A model generated the notes under the pieces. It was given only the letters and a program-made list of their open reading frames with translations, was not told the DNA's origin and made no database searches. The translations under genes were made by a program, and so were the position numbers. DNA of 64,000 nt, taken from the NCBI GenBank assembly GCA_019635315.1, contig JAHBZT010000001.1, forward strand, positions 1,410,001-1,474,000, read 5' to 3'. Each line of letters opens with the position of its first letter. The stretch's first letter is position 1. Positions 1-9,081 of this stretch are shown piece by piece. This DNA is from Rubrivivax sp. (GTDB taxonomy: Bacteria; Pseudomonadota; Gammaproteobacteria; Burkholderiales; Burkholderiaceae_C).

Positions 1-1
1 G

Positions 2-640
2 TCGCCCATCTACGTGCGGCCGATGCGGGACCTTCGCGGCGACGACGTTACGCCATGGCTGGCACAGCGCTTTCGGCGCTTCTTCGGCGAACGCCTGCTG
101 GCGCAGCGCAAGGCCCGCTTCACCCACAAGTACACCGGCTGGTCTCGCATCGGCTTCTTCGACGCCATCTTTCCCGAGTCGCGGTTCGTCCATGTCGTGC
201 GCGACGGCCGCGCCGTCGTCAACTCCTGGCTTCAGATGCCCTGGTGGGATGGCTATGGCGGACCGGACAGCTGGCTGTGGGGACCGCTCAGCCCGGAGGA
301 GCACGAGCGCTGGCGACGGGCCGACCGATCGTTCGTGCTGCTGAGCGCGATGGGGTGGCGTCGATTGATGGAGTCCTACGACGAGGCGGGCGCCCTCCTG
401 GCGCCCGACCGCTTGCTGACAGTGCGCTACGAGGATGTCTTGGCGAGGCCCCGCGACACCTTTGCACGAATGCTCGACTTCCTTCGCCTTCCGCTCACCG
501 ACGGCTTTGACCGTGAGTTGCGGCGCACCGTGGTGAAGTCCGATCGCGCACGGGCGTTCGAACGCGATCTGGGTCCAGGCCACCTGGCGCTCGTGGAGGG
601 GGAGATCGGCCCGCTGCTGTCGCGGCACGGATACTGCTGA
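2..640 (+). CDS. sulfotransferase family protein (5' end outside window)
   Basis: Partial gene: the reading frame is open to the first base, so the start and the 5'-phosphosulfate-binding loop are missing; 212 residues are visible. The core signature is the 3'-phosphate-binding segment RFVHVVRDGRAVVNSWL around residues 60-76, typical of PAPS-dependent sulfotransferases, followed by the LTVRYEDVLARP segment that is also conserved in the family. It would transfer a sulfuryl group from PAPS to a hydroxyl or amine, here probably of a glycan. A second, related sulfotransferase starts 53 bp downstream, and GT4 glycosyltransferases follow on the same strand, which supports a role in polysaccharide sulfation. 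The acceptor cannot be read from the sequence. An ATG at 14 exists but is internal to the conserved frame and not the likely start. Confidence 0.8.
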   Translation, partial: SPIYVRPMRDLRGDDVTPWLAQRFRRFFGERLLAQRKARFTHKYTGWSRIGFFDAIFPESRFVHVVRDGRAVVNSWLQMPWWDGYGGPDSWLWGPLSPEEHERWRRADRSFVLLSAMGWRRLMESYDEAGALLAPDRLLTVRYEDVLARPRDTFARMLDFLRLPLTDGFDRELRRTVVKSDRARAFERDLGPGHLALVEGEIGPLLSRHGYC

Positions 641-693
641 GCTTGCCTCATGCCTGCCCAAGCTCATCTCGCTCGCATACGCCCAGAATTGCC

Positions 694-1641
694 ATGACAC
701 CGGTCTTCCTGCTCGGCCCCGGGCGCTCTGGCACGACGCTGCTCTATAAACTGGTGGCGGCGATGCCCGACGTGGGCTACCTGAGCAACTACAACGCGCG
801 CTTCCCTCAGGCCCCGATGTGGGGCCTGGCCGCGCGACCGGTCAGCCACGCGTTCAGGATGAAGCGATTCGCCTGGTTTCAGGACGAAGGCGGTGCGTAC
901 TTCAACGATGGCAGGCCATGGCACCAGCGCATCGTTCCCACGCCCGTGGAGGCGGAACCGGTGTACCGCTCCTGCGGCATGCCCGACAGCGAAGATCTGG
1001 ATCGACCCCTCCCCGCGGACGTTGTCGAACGGCTGCGCAGGCGTTTTCGGGACATCGCGGCGGCCATGGGCCGCTCCGTCGTGGTGTCCAAGCGCACCGC
1101 GAACAACCGGCGCGTTGCGCAGTTGCTGCAGGCATTTCCCGACGCGCGATTCGTCTGCCTGCTGCGTGACGGCCGTGCGGTGGCGCGTTCGCTCGTCCGC
1201 GTGCACTGGTGGTCGGACCACACCTTGTTCTGGTGCGGGCGCACGCCGCGAAGCCTGGTGGCGGAAGGAGACGACGAACTGGTCCTTGCGGCGCGAAACT
1301 GGGTCGAGGAGATGGCGGTGATGGAAGCCGGCATGCGGCAGATTCCCGCGGCCCAGAGAATGGATCTGCGCTACGACGACCTGCTTGCCGATCCTCGCGC
1401 TTGCCTGACGCGCGTGCACGCGTTCATGCACACCGGGAAGGTGTTGCCGGCTGCCTACTGGGAACTCGTCGACTCCCTGGCCCTTCGGCCGACCGCTGCG
1501 GACTGGCTCGCGCGCATGCCTGCCGAGGAGCGTCGCAGCATCGAGGAAGTTCAGCGGGACACGCTGCAGCGCTGGCGCTTCACAGACGGCGACGCGCGTC
1601 CAGCCTTGCCCATGTGGTCCTCGACGAACATCGACCGATGA
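694..1641 (+). CDS. PAPS-dependent sulfotransferase family protein
   Basis: 315 residues. The 5'-phosphosulfate loop GPGRSGTTLLYK lies at residues 8-19 and the 3'-phosphate segment RFVCLLRDGRAVARSL near residue 150; both are the expected PAPS contacts. The frame is open back to 643, but starting at the ATG at 694 puts the beta-strand MTPVFLLGPGRSGTT directly at the N terminus as usual for the family, so I prefer 694. The gene is a divergent paralogue of the upstream partial sulfotransferase and its stop overlaps the start of the next glycosyltransferase (ATGA at 1638-1641), so the two are translationally coupled. Expected role: sulfation of a sugar residue during exopolysaccharide synthesis; substrate unknown. 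Confidence 0.85.
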   Translation: MTPVFLLGPGRSGTTLLYKLVAAMPDVGYLSNYNARFPQAPMWGLAARPVSHAFRMKRFAWFQDEGGAYFNDGRPWHQRIVPTPVEAEPVYRSCGMPDSEDLDRPLPADVVERLRRRFRDIAAAMGRSVVVSKRTANNRRVAQLLQAFPDARFVCLLRDGRAVARSLVRVHWWSDHTLFWCGRTPRSLVAEGDDELVLAARNWVEEMAVMEAGMRQIPAAQRMDLRYDDLLADPRACLTRVHAFMHTGKVLPAAYWELVDSLALRPTAADWLARMPAEERRSIEEVQRDTLQRWRFTDGDARPALPMWSSTNIDR

Positions 1642-2894
1642 GCGCTCTGCCGTCGTCCGCGATCGCGGTGCGGTCGCTGCTGTCGATCAACAACTACCAC
1701 TATCGCCGGGGTGGCGCCGAGGCCGTCTTCCTGGACCAGAACGCGCTGTTCGAACAGCGCGGCTGGAAGGTCATGCCGTTCGCCATGCGCCACGAACGCA
1801 ACCTGGACACGCCGTGGTCGCACTACTTCGTCGACGAGATCGAATTCGGGGGGCAGTACAGCGCCGGTCGCCAGTTGGTCAATGCCGCCAAGATCATCTG
1901 GTCCACCGAGGCGCGACGGCGCATCGAGTCCCTCGTTCGCGAGCACCGGCCGTCCATCGCGCACGCGCACAACGTCTACCACCACATTTCGCCGGCGATT
2001 TTCGGCAAGCTGCACAGCCTGGGCGTGCCCGTCGTGCTGACGCTGCACGACCTCAAGATCGCCTGTCCCGCGTACAAGATGCTCACGCACGATGGCGTGT
2101 GCGAACGTTGCCGCGGCGGTGCGCTGTGGAACGTCGCCGTGCATCGGTGCATGAAGGACTCGCTGGCCCTGTCGGCCTTGATCCTGCTGGAGTCGACGGC
2201 GCACCGCGTGCTCGGCTGCTACCGGAACCACGTCACGCGGTTTGTCGTGCCCAGTCGCTTCTATCTGGAGAAGTTCGTCGAGTGGGGCTGGCCGCGCGAA
2301 CGCTTCATGCATGTGCCGAACTTCGTCGACACCTCGGCGCTGGAGCCAGGGCGCGACACGGGCGAAAGCTTCGTCTACTTCGGCCGACTGGCGCCCGAGA
2401 AGGGCTTGGGCACCTTGATTCGCGCGGCCGCCACGGCGCGCGTGCGGATCCGCGTCGTCGGTACCGGTCCCGACGAGACCGAACTGCGAAAACTGGCGCA
2501 GGCGCAGGGCGCGGACATCGAGTTTCTCGGCTACCGCAGCGGCAGCGAGCTTCATGCGATCGTGCGTGGCGCACGAGCCGTGGTGCTGCCTTCGGAGTGG
2601 TACGAGAACGCGCCCATGACCGTGCTGGAGGCCTACGCGCTGGGGCGTGCGGTGATCGGCGCGAACATCGGCGGCATTCCCGAGCTGGTGCGGCCGGGCG
2701 AAACCGGCAGCGTCTTTCCGAGTGGCGACGTCGACGCCCTGGCCGCCGAGCTAGACGCCATGCGCCGCCGCCCCGATTCGCAGGTACTTGACATGGGGCG
2801 CGCCGGGCGCGACTGGGTTCTGCGCGACTTCACACCGGCTGCCTACGCGGACCGCCTGCTTGGCGTCTACCGCGAACTCGGGGTGGCTGCATGA
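1638..2894 (+). CDS. GT4-family glycosyltransferase
   Basis: 418 residues, GT-B fold retaining glycosyltransferase. The N-terminal half carries the RRGGAEAVF loop (glycine-rich acceptor/donor hinge) at about residues 24-32 and a Cys cluster (ACPAYK...CERCRGG...HRC, residues ~137-172) found in one GT4 subgroup. The C-terminal donor domain has YFGRLAPEKGLGTL and the EX7E pair in EWYENAPMTVLEAYALG. The longer open frame starting at 1209 overlaps the sulfotransferase and is not used; ATG 1638 overlaps the previous stop by 4 bp. It adds one sugar of the repeat unit, probably on the cytoplasmic face of the inner membrane; donor sugar not predictable. Coupled by ATGA overlaps to genes on both sides. 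Confidence 0.88.
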   Translation: MSALPSSAIAVRSLLSINNYHYRRGGAEAVFLDQNALFEQRGWKVMPFAMRHERNLDTPWSHYFVDEIEFGGQYSAGRQLVNAAKIIWSTEARRRIESLVREHRPSIAHAHNVYHHISPAIFGKLHSLGVPVVLTLHDLKIACPAYKMLTHDGVCERCRGGALWNVAVHRCMKDSLALSALILLESTAHRVLGCYRNHVTRFVVPSRFYLEKFVEWGWPRERFMHVPNFVDTSALEPGRDTGESFVYFGRLAPEKGLGTLIRAAATARVRIRVVGTGPDETELRKLAQAQGADIEFLGYRSGSELHAIVRGARAVVLPSEWYENAPMTVLEAYALGRAVIGANIGGIPELVRPGETGSVFPSGDVDALAAELDAMRRRPDSQVLDMGRAGRDWVLRDFTPAAYADRLLGVYRELGVAA

Positions 2895-4111
2895 GCAACC
2901 CGCAGCCGGTGAATCCCTGGGGCGGGTCGCAGGCCTCCGAGCACGGGCCGAGCGTCGTATGGGTCGGCCTGCGCGGGTTTCCAGGCGTGCAGGGCGGCAT
3001 CGAGACGCATGCCGAGCACCTGTGCCCCTTGCTGGCAGGACTCGGCTGCCAGGTGACTGCCGTCACCCGCGCGCCCTATCAACCTGAAGCGGTGGGGCGG
3101 CACTGGCAGGGCGTGCGCATCATCCGCCTCTGGGCGCCGCGATCCCGAGGGCTGGAGGCGCTGGTTCACACGACGCTGGCCGTCTTGTATGCGGGGCTCG
3201 TGCTCAGGCCCGACATCCTTCACATCCAGGCCATAGGCCCCGCACTGCTGGCGCCGGTGGGCAGGATGTTCGGCCTGAAGGTCGTCGTCACCCACCATGG
3301 ACCGGACTACGACCGGCAGAAGTGGGGCGCATTCGCGCGCTGGGCGCTCCGGCTGGGCGAACGCTGGGGCATGCGCCGGGCGCACCGCGCGATCGTCATC
3401 TCGCGGGTCATCCAGGACCTCGTGCGCCGTAAGCATGGCGTGTCGTCGACGCTGATCCCGAACGGCGCTGCGCTGCCGCCCCTGCCCGTGAACACGCAGG
3501 CCCTGGAGCCGTTCGGTCTCGAGCCGCGGCGCTACGTACTTCTCGTCAGCCGCCTGGTGCCCGAGAAGCGGCATCTCGACCTGATCGAGGCCTTTCGCCG
3601 CGCCGGACTGCCGGGATGGAAGCTCGCCATCGTCGGTGCTGCGGATCACCCCGACGCCTATACCCGTCAGGTCCTGACGACCGCGGGTCAGGCCCCGGGC
3701 GTGGTCTGCACGGGCTTCCAGGGTGGAGCCGCCCTGGCGCAGCTCTATGCGCACGCTGGCGTGTTTGTCCTGCCCTCGTCGCACGAAGGCCTGCCGATCG
3801 CGCTGCTGGAGGCGCTCAGCTACGGGGTCTGCCCGCTCGTCAGCGACATACCGGCCAACGCCGAGGTCGGGCTGCCGGATGCCCACCAGTTTCCGATGGG
3901 CGATGTGGCCGCGCTGGCGGAGAAGTTGCGTGACCGGTGCGCCGAGGTGTCGGAGGGTACCGTACGCCACGACTGGCGCGAGTGGGTCGCAGCGCGTTAC
4001 AGCTGGGCACGCGCAGCCCATGACACACTGGCCGTATACCGGGAACTGGCGCTCAGCGCGCGCCGTCACCACGAGTCTGGGCCACGAGCCGGGGACCGAC
4101 AACCACAATGA
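2891..4111 (+). CDS. GT4-family glycosyltransferase, rhamnosyltransferase-like
   Basis: 406 residues. The N-terminal motif WVGLRGFPGVQGGIETHAE is the DUF1972-type start seen in capsule beta-rhamnosyltransferases (Cps2T-like); the donor domain shows LLVSRLVPEKRHLDLIEAF and the EX7E motif in SSHEGLPIALLEALSYG. A rhamnosyl donor is available because a complete rfbABCD set lies at 31.8-35.3 kb in this window, so a dTDP-rhamnose-dependent transfer is a reasonable inference, though not proven. Start ATG at 2891 overlaps the previous stop (ATGA), and the stop overlaps the next start in the same way, indicating one polycistronic, translationally coupled unit. Confidence 0.87.
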   Translation: MSNPQPVNPWGGSQASEHGPSVVWVGLRGFPGVQGGIETHAEHLCPLLAGLGCQVTAVTRAPYQPEAVGRHWQGVRIIRLWAPRSRGLEALVHTTLAVLYAGLVLRPDILHIQAIGPALLAPVGRMFGLKVVVTHHGPDYDRQKWGAFARWALRLGERWGMRRAHRAIVISRVIQDLVRRKHGVSSTLIPNGAALPPLPVNTQALEPFGLEPRRYVLLVSRLVPEKRHLDLIEAFRRAGLPGWKLAIVGAADHPDAYTRQVLTTAGQAPGVVCTGFQGGAALAQLYAHAGVFVLPSSHEGLPIALLEALSYGVCPLVSDIPANAEVGLPDAHQFPMGDVAALAEKLRDRCAEVSEGTVRHDWREWVAARYSWARAAHDTLAVYRELALSARRHHESGPRAGDRQPQ

Positions 4112-4860
4112 CCGCCACCACCAGCGAGAAACTGTTCACCAGCCTGGTGAACGCCGTGCAGCAGTACGTCACCCCCTGGGGCGTGCGACTGCGCCAGGCG
4201 CGCCGTGCGAGAAACGTGCCGCTGCCCAGTCCGGGCCTGCGCGCGCGCTTGTCGGCGCTGGGCCTCGACGTCGATCGTCTGTGGTGGGGGCCCATGACGC
4301 TGTTCCCCGCTAAGCTGGAATACCTGCTGCAGGAGATTGACGCGGACCCGCCGCGCCGCGTGCTCGAGGTGGGCAGTGGCAGCAGCACGCCCGTACTGGC
4401 CGCGCTGGCGAACCGGCACGGGTTCGAGGTCGTCTCGCTGGAGAACCACGAGGGTTCGGCGCGCTACGTCCGCGAGTCGCTGCGCAACTGCCCCGGCGCC
4501 GACCGCGTTCATCTTGTCGTCACGGGATTTCGGCGCCGTCGATACCCCGACGGACGGCGCTACTGGTGGTACGACGTGGACCTTGGCGCCGATGGGCGCC
4601 CGTTCGACATGGTGCTGATCGACGGCCCGATGGGGTCGCTGGTCGGCCGCAACGGCGGGCTTCCCGAAATCAGGCCCTACCTCGCGCAACGACACCGCAT
4701 CTATCTGGACGATGCGAATCGGGCGCATGAGCAGGCTTGCATCGCCGAGTGGCTGGGGCACTTCGGATCGTTGGCCGTTGAACGGCCGAGTGCCTGCAGG
4801 GGCATTGCAAAGCTGGCGTTCGGCGCAGCGGGTGTCGGTGCCCCTGCCAATGGCGACTAG
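4108..4860 (+). CDS. SAM-dependent methyltransferase-like protein
   Basis: 250 residues. Motif I of class I methyltransferases is visible as RVLEVGSGSSTPVLAAL (residues ~89-105), motif II as VVSLENHEGSARYV, and a motif IV-like FDMVLIDGPMGSL near residue 170; the arrangement resembles the FkbM/class I group acting on sugars or lipids. As last gene of the coupled operon with sulfotransferases and glycosyltransferases it may O-methylate a polysaccharide residue, but the acceptor is unknown. Its TAG stop is in the tetranucleotide CTAG at 4857-4860, which also encodes the stop of the convergent sulfotransferase, so the two genes end tail to tail with a 4-bp overlap. Confidence 0.75.
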   Translation: MTATTSEKLFTSLVNAVQQYVTPWGVRLRQARRARNVPLPSPGLRARLSALGLDVDRLWWGPMTLFPAKLEYLLQEIDADPPRRVLEVGSGSSTPVLAALANRHGFEVVSLENHEGSARYVRESLRNCPGADRVHLVVTGFRRRRYPDGRRYWWYDVDLGADGRPFDMVLIDGPMGSLVGRNGGLPEIRPYLAQRHRIYLDDANRAHEQACIAEWLGHFGSLAVERPSACRGIAKLAFGAAGVGAPANGD

Positions 4861-5837
4861 CGGCTGCGATCGATGCTGTCCTGCATGCGCGACACCCGCG
4901 CCGCCTTCAGCAGCACGGGCAGTGCTGCAACACCATGTTCGCGGATCCGATTTGCCGCTGCGGTGGCCCGTCCCCTGACTTTCGAGTAGATCCAGCGCAG
5001 AGAACTGGGTTGGTCACATCCCTTTGACGAGACGGCATAGCCCAACTCTGCAAGGAAGGCCCCCGCTGTGCTCTCCATCGCGTGAATGGTGCGTGGGGAG
5101 AAGTACGACCGCCACTTCTCGGAGTTGCGGACGATGCTTCCCACGGCTGCGATGCTGGGATCGGCAGTACGCATGCTTGCCGTCAGCATCGAAGTCTCGA
5201 ACGGAAGATCGAGGAAGCCGCACACCCGGGTCAGGACATCAGACGGGGACGAAGTCAGTTCCTCGTAGCGGATCTCCATGTATCTGTCGCTTCCCATCGC
5301 GGCACCAGCCTTGCGGCCGAGTTGAACGAGATTGCGCCAGCGATAGATCGACACAACGGGATCGAACTTCCAGCGGCGATGGAGCGACTGAGCACAGTCG
5401 CGTCCATCGCGGATGATGTGCACGAAGCGTGCGCTTGGAAAGGCCGCCGCGAGTTCACCGGCGTAGCCTAGGTTCTGCGGAGACTTTTCGACCCAGCGGA
5501 GCTTTCCACTTGGGGCCGCGAGGCGACGAAACAGTGCATCGACGACGCCGCCGAAGCTGGGTTCGGCAAGCTCGTCATCGCGAAGTTCGAGGTTCTGCTT
5601 TCCATTGGCCTGCCAGAACTCCTTGGTCCGCCCCATCTCCAATGCCAGCCTGCGACGTGAGGGAAGTTCCCCAAGATCGCCGAACTCACTGGAGCGCAGC
5701 AAGAAGTAGGGCAGCACCTTCGTCTCATACGGAAACACGAACAGCGCAGAATGCTGGCCGAGGCTGTCGGCAAGCATGGTCGTACCAGAGCCATTCATGC
5801 CCAAGACGAACGTCGGTGGCATGCTGGGTTCACTCAT
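4857..5837 (-). CDS. PAPS-dependent sulfotransferase family protein
   Basis: 326 residues from ATG 5837 (MSEPSMPPTFVLG...); an ATG at 5822 is an equally possible start and a frame extension to 5870 lacks support. The PAPS contacts are FVLGMNGSGTTMLADSL at the N terminus and RFVHIIRDGRDCAQSLHRRW in the middle. It is the third sulfotransferase in the window, orientated against the operon to its left. Codon choice is visibly less G+C-rich than in all neighbours, suggesting a later acquisition. The next gene starts divergently only about 31 bp away, so the promoter of each probably lies inside the other's 5' end. Acceptor unknown; exopolysaccharide sulfation is inferred from location. Confidence 0.82.
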   Translation of the reverse strand: MSEPSMPPTFVLGMNGSGTTMLADSLGQHSALFVFPYETKVLPYFLLRSSEFGDLGELPSRRRLALEMGRTKEFWQANGKQNLELRDDELAEPSFGGVVDALFRRLAAPSGKLRWVEKSPQNLGYAGELAAAFPSARFVHIIRDGRDCAQSLHRRWKFDPVVSIYRWRNLVQLGRKAGAAMGSDRYMEIRYEELTSSPSDVLTRVCGFLDLPFETSMLTASMRTADPSIAAVGSIVRNSEKWRSYFSPRTIHAMESTAGAFLAELGYAVSSKGCDQPSSLRWIYSKVRGRATAAANRIREHGVAALPVLLKAARVSRMQDSIDRSR

Positions 5838-5868
5838 TTGTCGATCTGCCGAGGACGTGAATGCACAC

Positions 5869-6987
5869 ATGCGACTCTACCCGCTGCTGAGCCGTCGCGC
5901 CGCCCTGGCGGCACTCTGTTCGCCTCGGCTTGTCGGTGCAGTTGCGGTGGAGGTGGCGAATGACCCGGTGCGTGCACCACCGAAGTGGCACCCGGGGCAC
6001 TACGTCTTCGTGGGTCAGGCCGCGATCGCCCCAGACTACGTCCTCCCCCAGTTCCGGGGCGTACAACGCCTCTACGCATGGTCCGACCTGGAGCCTGCCG
6101 AGGGGGCCTACGACTTCTCGGAGGTCGAGCGCGATCTTGCTCTCCTGTCTCGTGCAGGCAAGCAACTGGTGATTCAGGTCCAGTACAAGGCATTCGGACG
6201 GGACGCGCGGCGCGTGCCGGCCTACATCCAGGGGCCGGCGTACGGGGGCGGCGTCTACCGTGCCAGCAGCGGCGCCTGGGATCCGGTGATCTGGAACGAG
6301 CGTGTGGGCAGGCGCCTGGACGCGTTGTTTGCCCGTCTGGGCCAGACCTACGACGCCGCGCCGGGCCTGGAGGCGGTGGTGCTTCCCGAGACGTCGACCA
6401 GTGCCGCGGTCGGAGCCCGCTCTCAGCCCGGTGTCGATGCCTTCAGCTTGCCGGCATACGTGTCGGCTTTGAAGCAGAGGATGGCAGCGCTGCGCGAGGC
6501 ATTCCCGCGCACGGTCGTGATCCAGTACCTCAACTATCCGGTGTCGGCGCTGGACGAGCTGGCGGCCTTCATGCGGGAACGCGGCGTGGGCTTGGGCGGG
6601 CCGGATGTCTATCCGCGCGAGAGCCCGCTGGCTGATCCCAGGGCCGGCGTCTACAGGCTCTATCCGGCCTTGTCGGGCTTGGTGCCGCTGGGTGCAGCAG
6701 TGCAGGGGCCGAACTACTCCGTGGCAGCGAAGAAGCGTTCCCACGCATTCGACCGCGGGTTGGACCGCAGCAGCGTGCCCACCACGCCCGAGGAGGAGCA
6801 GCCGATTCCCGTGCGCGAGCATCTGCGACTGGCGCGCGCGGTGCTCAAGCTGAACTATCTGTTCTGGAGCGCGCACCCGCGGGCGAACTTCGAACTGGTC
6901 AAGCAGATGCTGACAGAGCCCGACCTTGCCGGCGACCCGGCCGGCGGGCTCATGACCGCCGTTCCGATTAAGGCCTTTCTGGCATGA
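5869..6987 (+). CDS. exported (beta/alpha)8-barrel glycosidase-like protein
   Basis: 372 residues from ATG 5869. The open frame extends to 5776, but that part overlaps the antisense sulfotransferase; from 5869 the protein begins with MRLYPLLSRRAALAALC, a short basic/hydrophobic leader with a twin Arg that could be a Tat or Sec signal. The segment LYAWSDLEPAEGAYDFSEVERDL followed by QLVIQVQYK resembles the second and third strands of glycoside hydrolase clan-A TIM barrels (DLEPAEGAYDF is a typical motif), and VVLPETST could carry an acidic catalytic residue. I cannot assign a GH family. Likely periplasmic or secreted, possibly trimming or editing the polysaccharide made here. Confidence 0.6.
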   Translation: MRLYPLLSRRAALAALCSPRLVGAVAVEVANDPVRAPPKWHPGHYVFVGQAAIAPDYVLPQFRGVQRLYAWSDLEPAEGAYDFSEVERDLALLSRAGKQLVIQVQYKAFGRDARRVPAYIQGPAYGGGVYRASSGAWDPVIWNERVGRRLDALFARLGQTYDAAPGLEAVVLPETSTSAAVGARSQPGVDAFSLPAYVSALKQRMAALREAFPRTVVIQYLNYPVSALDELAAFMRERGVGLGGPDVYPRESPLADPRAGVYRLYPALSGLVPLGAAVQGPNYSVAAKKRSHAFDRGLDRSSVPTTPEEEQPIPVREHLRLARAVLKLNYLFWSAHPRANFELVKQMLTEPDLAGDPAGGLMTAVPIKAFLA

Positions 6988-7156
6988 AGGATGCACGCCG
7001 GCGCTTGCCAGTCGATGAAGTCATGATGCCGCGCATTCAACCGCAGCCGATCGGCGGCCAGGCTGCGGCGCGATCGCGCGGATCGAGTTCACGAGCGCAG
7101 TGATCCGGAGCCACCGACCGCGTCATCCTTCGCCGAGGAACTGCTGAGCCGAACTG

Positions 7157-9081
7157 TGCCCGCGCCCCGCCGGCTGCCTGAAGCGTGGCGGGACGCGGGA
7201 TCGGACTGCGTCAGATCAGCCCGGCGCCTGCTCCCGCGTACTGCGTGGTCGTGGCCAGCACGGCCGAGGCCATCATGACCTCGTCCTCGCCCATGGGCTC
7301 GTAGAAGTTGCCGGGCGCCGGCAGCGGCGGCGCGAACAGCGTGAAGTCGGTGCTGCCCAGGCTGGCACTGGCACCGTCGACGACGGCGAACAGCACGCTG
7401 TCGCCGCCCACGCCGGCCGTCGGGTTGTAGTACAGCCCGCCGGTGGTCAGGTTGTACCAGATGCCCACCGCGTCGGCCGCGCCGCCACCACTGAACCCGG
7501 CACCCTCGAAGTAGAAGCCCGCGCCCAGCGTGCCGGTCTGCGTGCCCGTGGTGGACAGCAGGTTGCCGAAGATCGCGTTGGACAGCAGGATCTGGTCCTC
7601 GGGGAACTCGGCCTCGAACAGCGTGTCGACGTTGCCCGCCGCGTTCAGCGCGGTGCTGAAGACGAAGCGGTCCTCCACCGCGTCGAAGCCGGCATACAGC
7701 GCATCGTTGCCCAAGCGGCCGTCCAGCGTATCGGCGCCGGCCAGACCGGACAGCGTGTTGGCGTTGTTGTTGCCGATCAGCGTGTTGTCCAGCGTATTGC
7801 CGGTGCCGACAGTGCCGCCCGTGAGCTCCAGGTACTCGAAGTTGCTGCCCAGCGTGAAGCTGATGTTCGAGAAGACCCGGTCGTAGCCACCGCCCGCCGG
7901 TTCGGTCAGCACGTCCCCGGTGCCCACACCGACGTAGTCATCGTCGCCGTTGCCGCCCCGCATCGTGTCATTGCCCGCGCCGCCGTTGAGCGTGTCGTTG
8001 CCGTCGCCTCCGAGCATCAGATCGTCGCCCGTACCACCGGCCAGGCTGTCTTCGCCGACACCCCCCTGCAAGGTGTCGTTGCCATCGCCACCCTGCAAGG
8101 TGTCGTTGCCGCCGTTGCCCACGAGGCTGTCGTTGCCCTCCAGCGCCTGCAACTGATCATCGGCAGCCAGGCCGGTCATGATGTTGTCCAGGGCATTGCC
8201 GCGGCCGAACTGGAAGCCGATGTCCCGCAGGTTGTTGAGGTTCTCGACGTGGTCGGGCAGCGTGAAGCTGATCGCCGTGGAGTCCACGGTGTCCACGCCT
8301 TCACCTGCCAGTTCCACCACGACGTCAGGCGTGGAGTTGACCTTGTACAGGTCGTTGCCCAGGCCGCCTTCCATGGTGTCGTCGCTGCCGGAGCCGTTGA
8401 GCGTGTCGTTGCCGCTGCCGCCGACCAGGGAATCCATGCCGGTTCCGCCGTCCAGGCTGTCGTTGCCGTCGCCACCGATCAGGGTGTCCGCCCCGGCCAG
8501 ACCTTCCAGGAGGTTGTCTCCGGTATTGCCGACGATGAGGTTGTTCTGCCAGGTGCCGGCACCGCTTTGGTTGCCCACACCAACGAGATACAGGCTCTCC
8601 ACGTGTAGAGACAGAGTGAAGCTCGCGGCCGTGGAGTACACGGTGTCATTGCCCTGGGCGTTCAACTCCCTGATCGCGTCCGTCGAGGCGTCGACGTGGT
8701 ACGTGTCGTCGCCCGTGCCGCCCTCCATGCTGTCGTCGCCCGTCTGACCATCCAGCACGTCGTTGCCGTCACCGCCCAGCAGCGTGTCGTTGCCACCGCC
8801 ACCCAGCAGCGTGTCGTTGCCACCCTGGCCGTCCAGCACGTTGGCCGCACCGTTGCCGGTGATGGCATTGGCCAGGCCGTTGCCGGTGCCGTCGATCGCC
8901 GCACCCCCGGTCAGCACCAGGTTCTCCACCCCGGTGCCCAACGTGAAGCTGACCGAGGCGTTCACCAGATCGATGCCGCCAGGAACGCTGTCGACCTCGA
9001 TCACCTGGTCGCCCGCGTTGTCCACCGTGTAGGTGTCGTCGCCGTCGCCGCCTTCCATGCGGTCGGCGCCCGTGCCGCCGT
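7157..9081. repeat. 1.9-kb near-identical direct repeat, copy A
   Basis: Same sequence as 13629-15553 at an offset of exactly 6472 bp. I find no difference from 7157 to 8983; the first mismatches are at 8984 (silent), 9003 (Val/Ala), 9059 and 9060, and similarity breaks up after about 9081. It covers the last ~620 codons of the RTX gene, the stop codon and 54 bp of 3' flank including the stem-loop. Confidence 0.95.
7159..7199 (-). terminator. G+C-rich stem-loop after the first RTX gene
   Basis: A 13-nt arm at 7159-7171 pairs with 7187-7199 with a single mismatch around a 15-nt loop. It lies 12-52 bases downstream of the stop of the 2037-aa RTX gene, where a terminator is expected. No run of U follows, so it could be a factor-dependent terminator or an mRNA-stabilising hairpin. 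The same structure is duplicated at 13631-13671. Confidence 0.45.
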
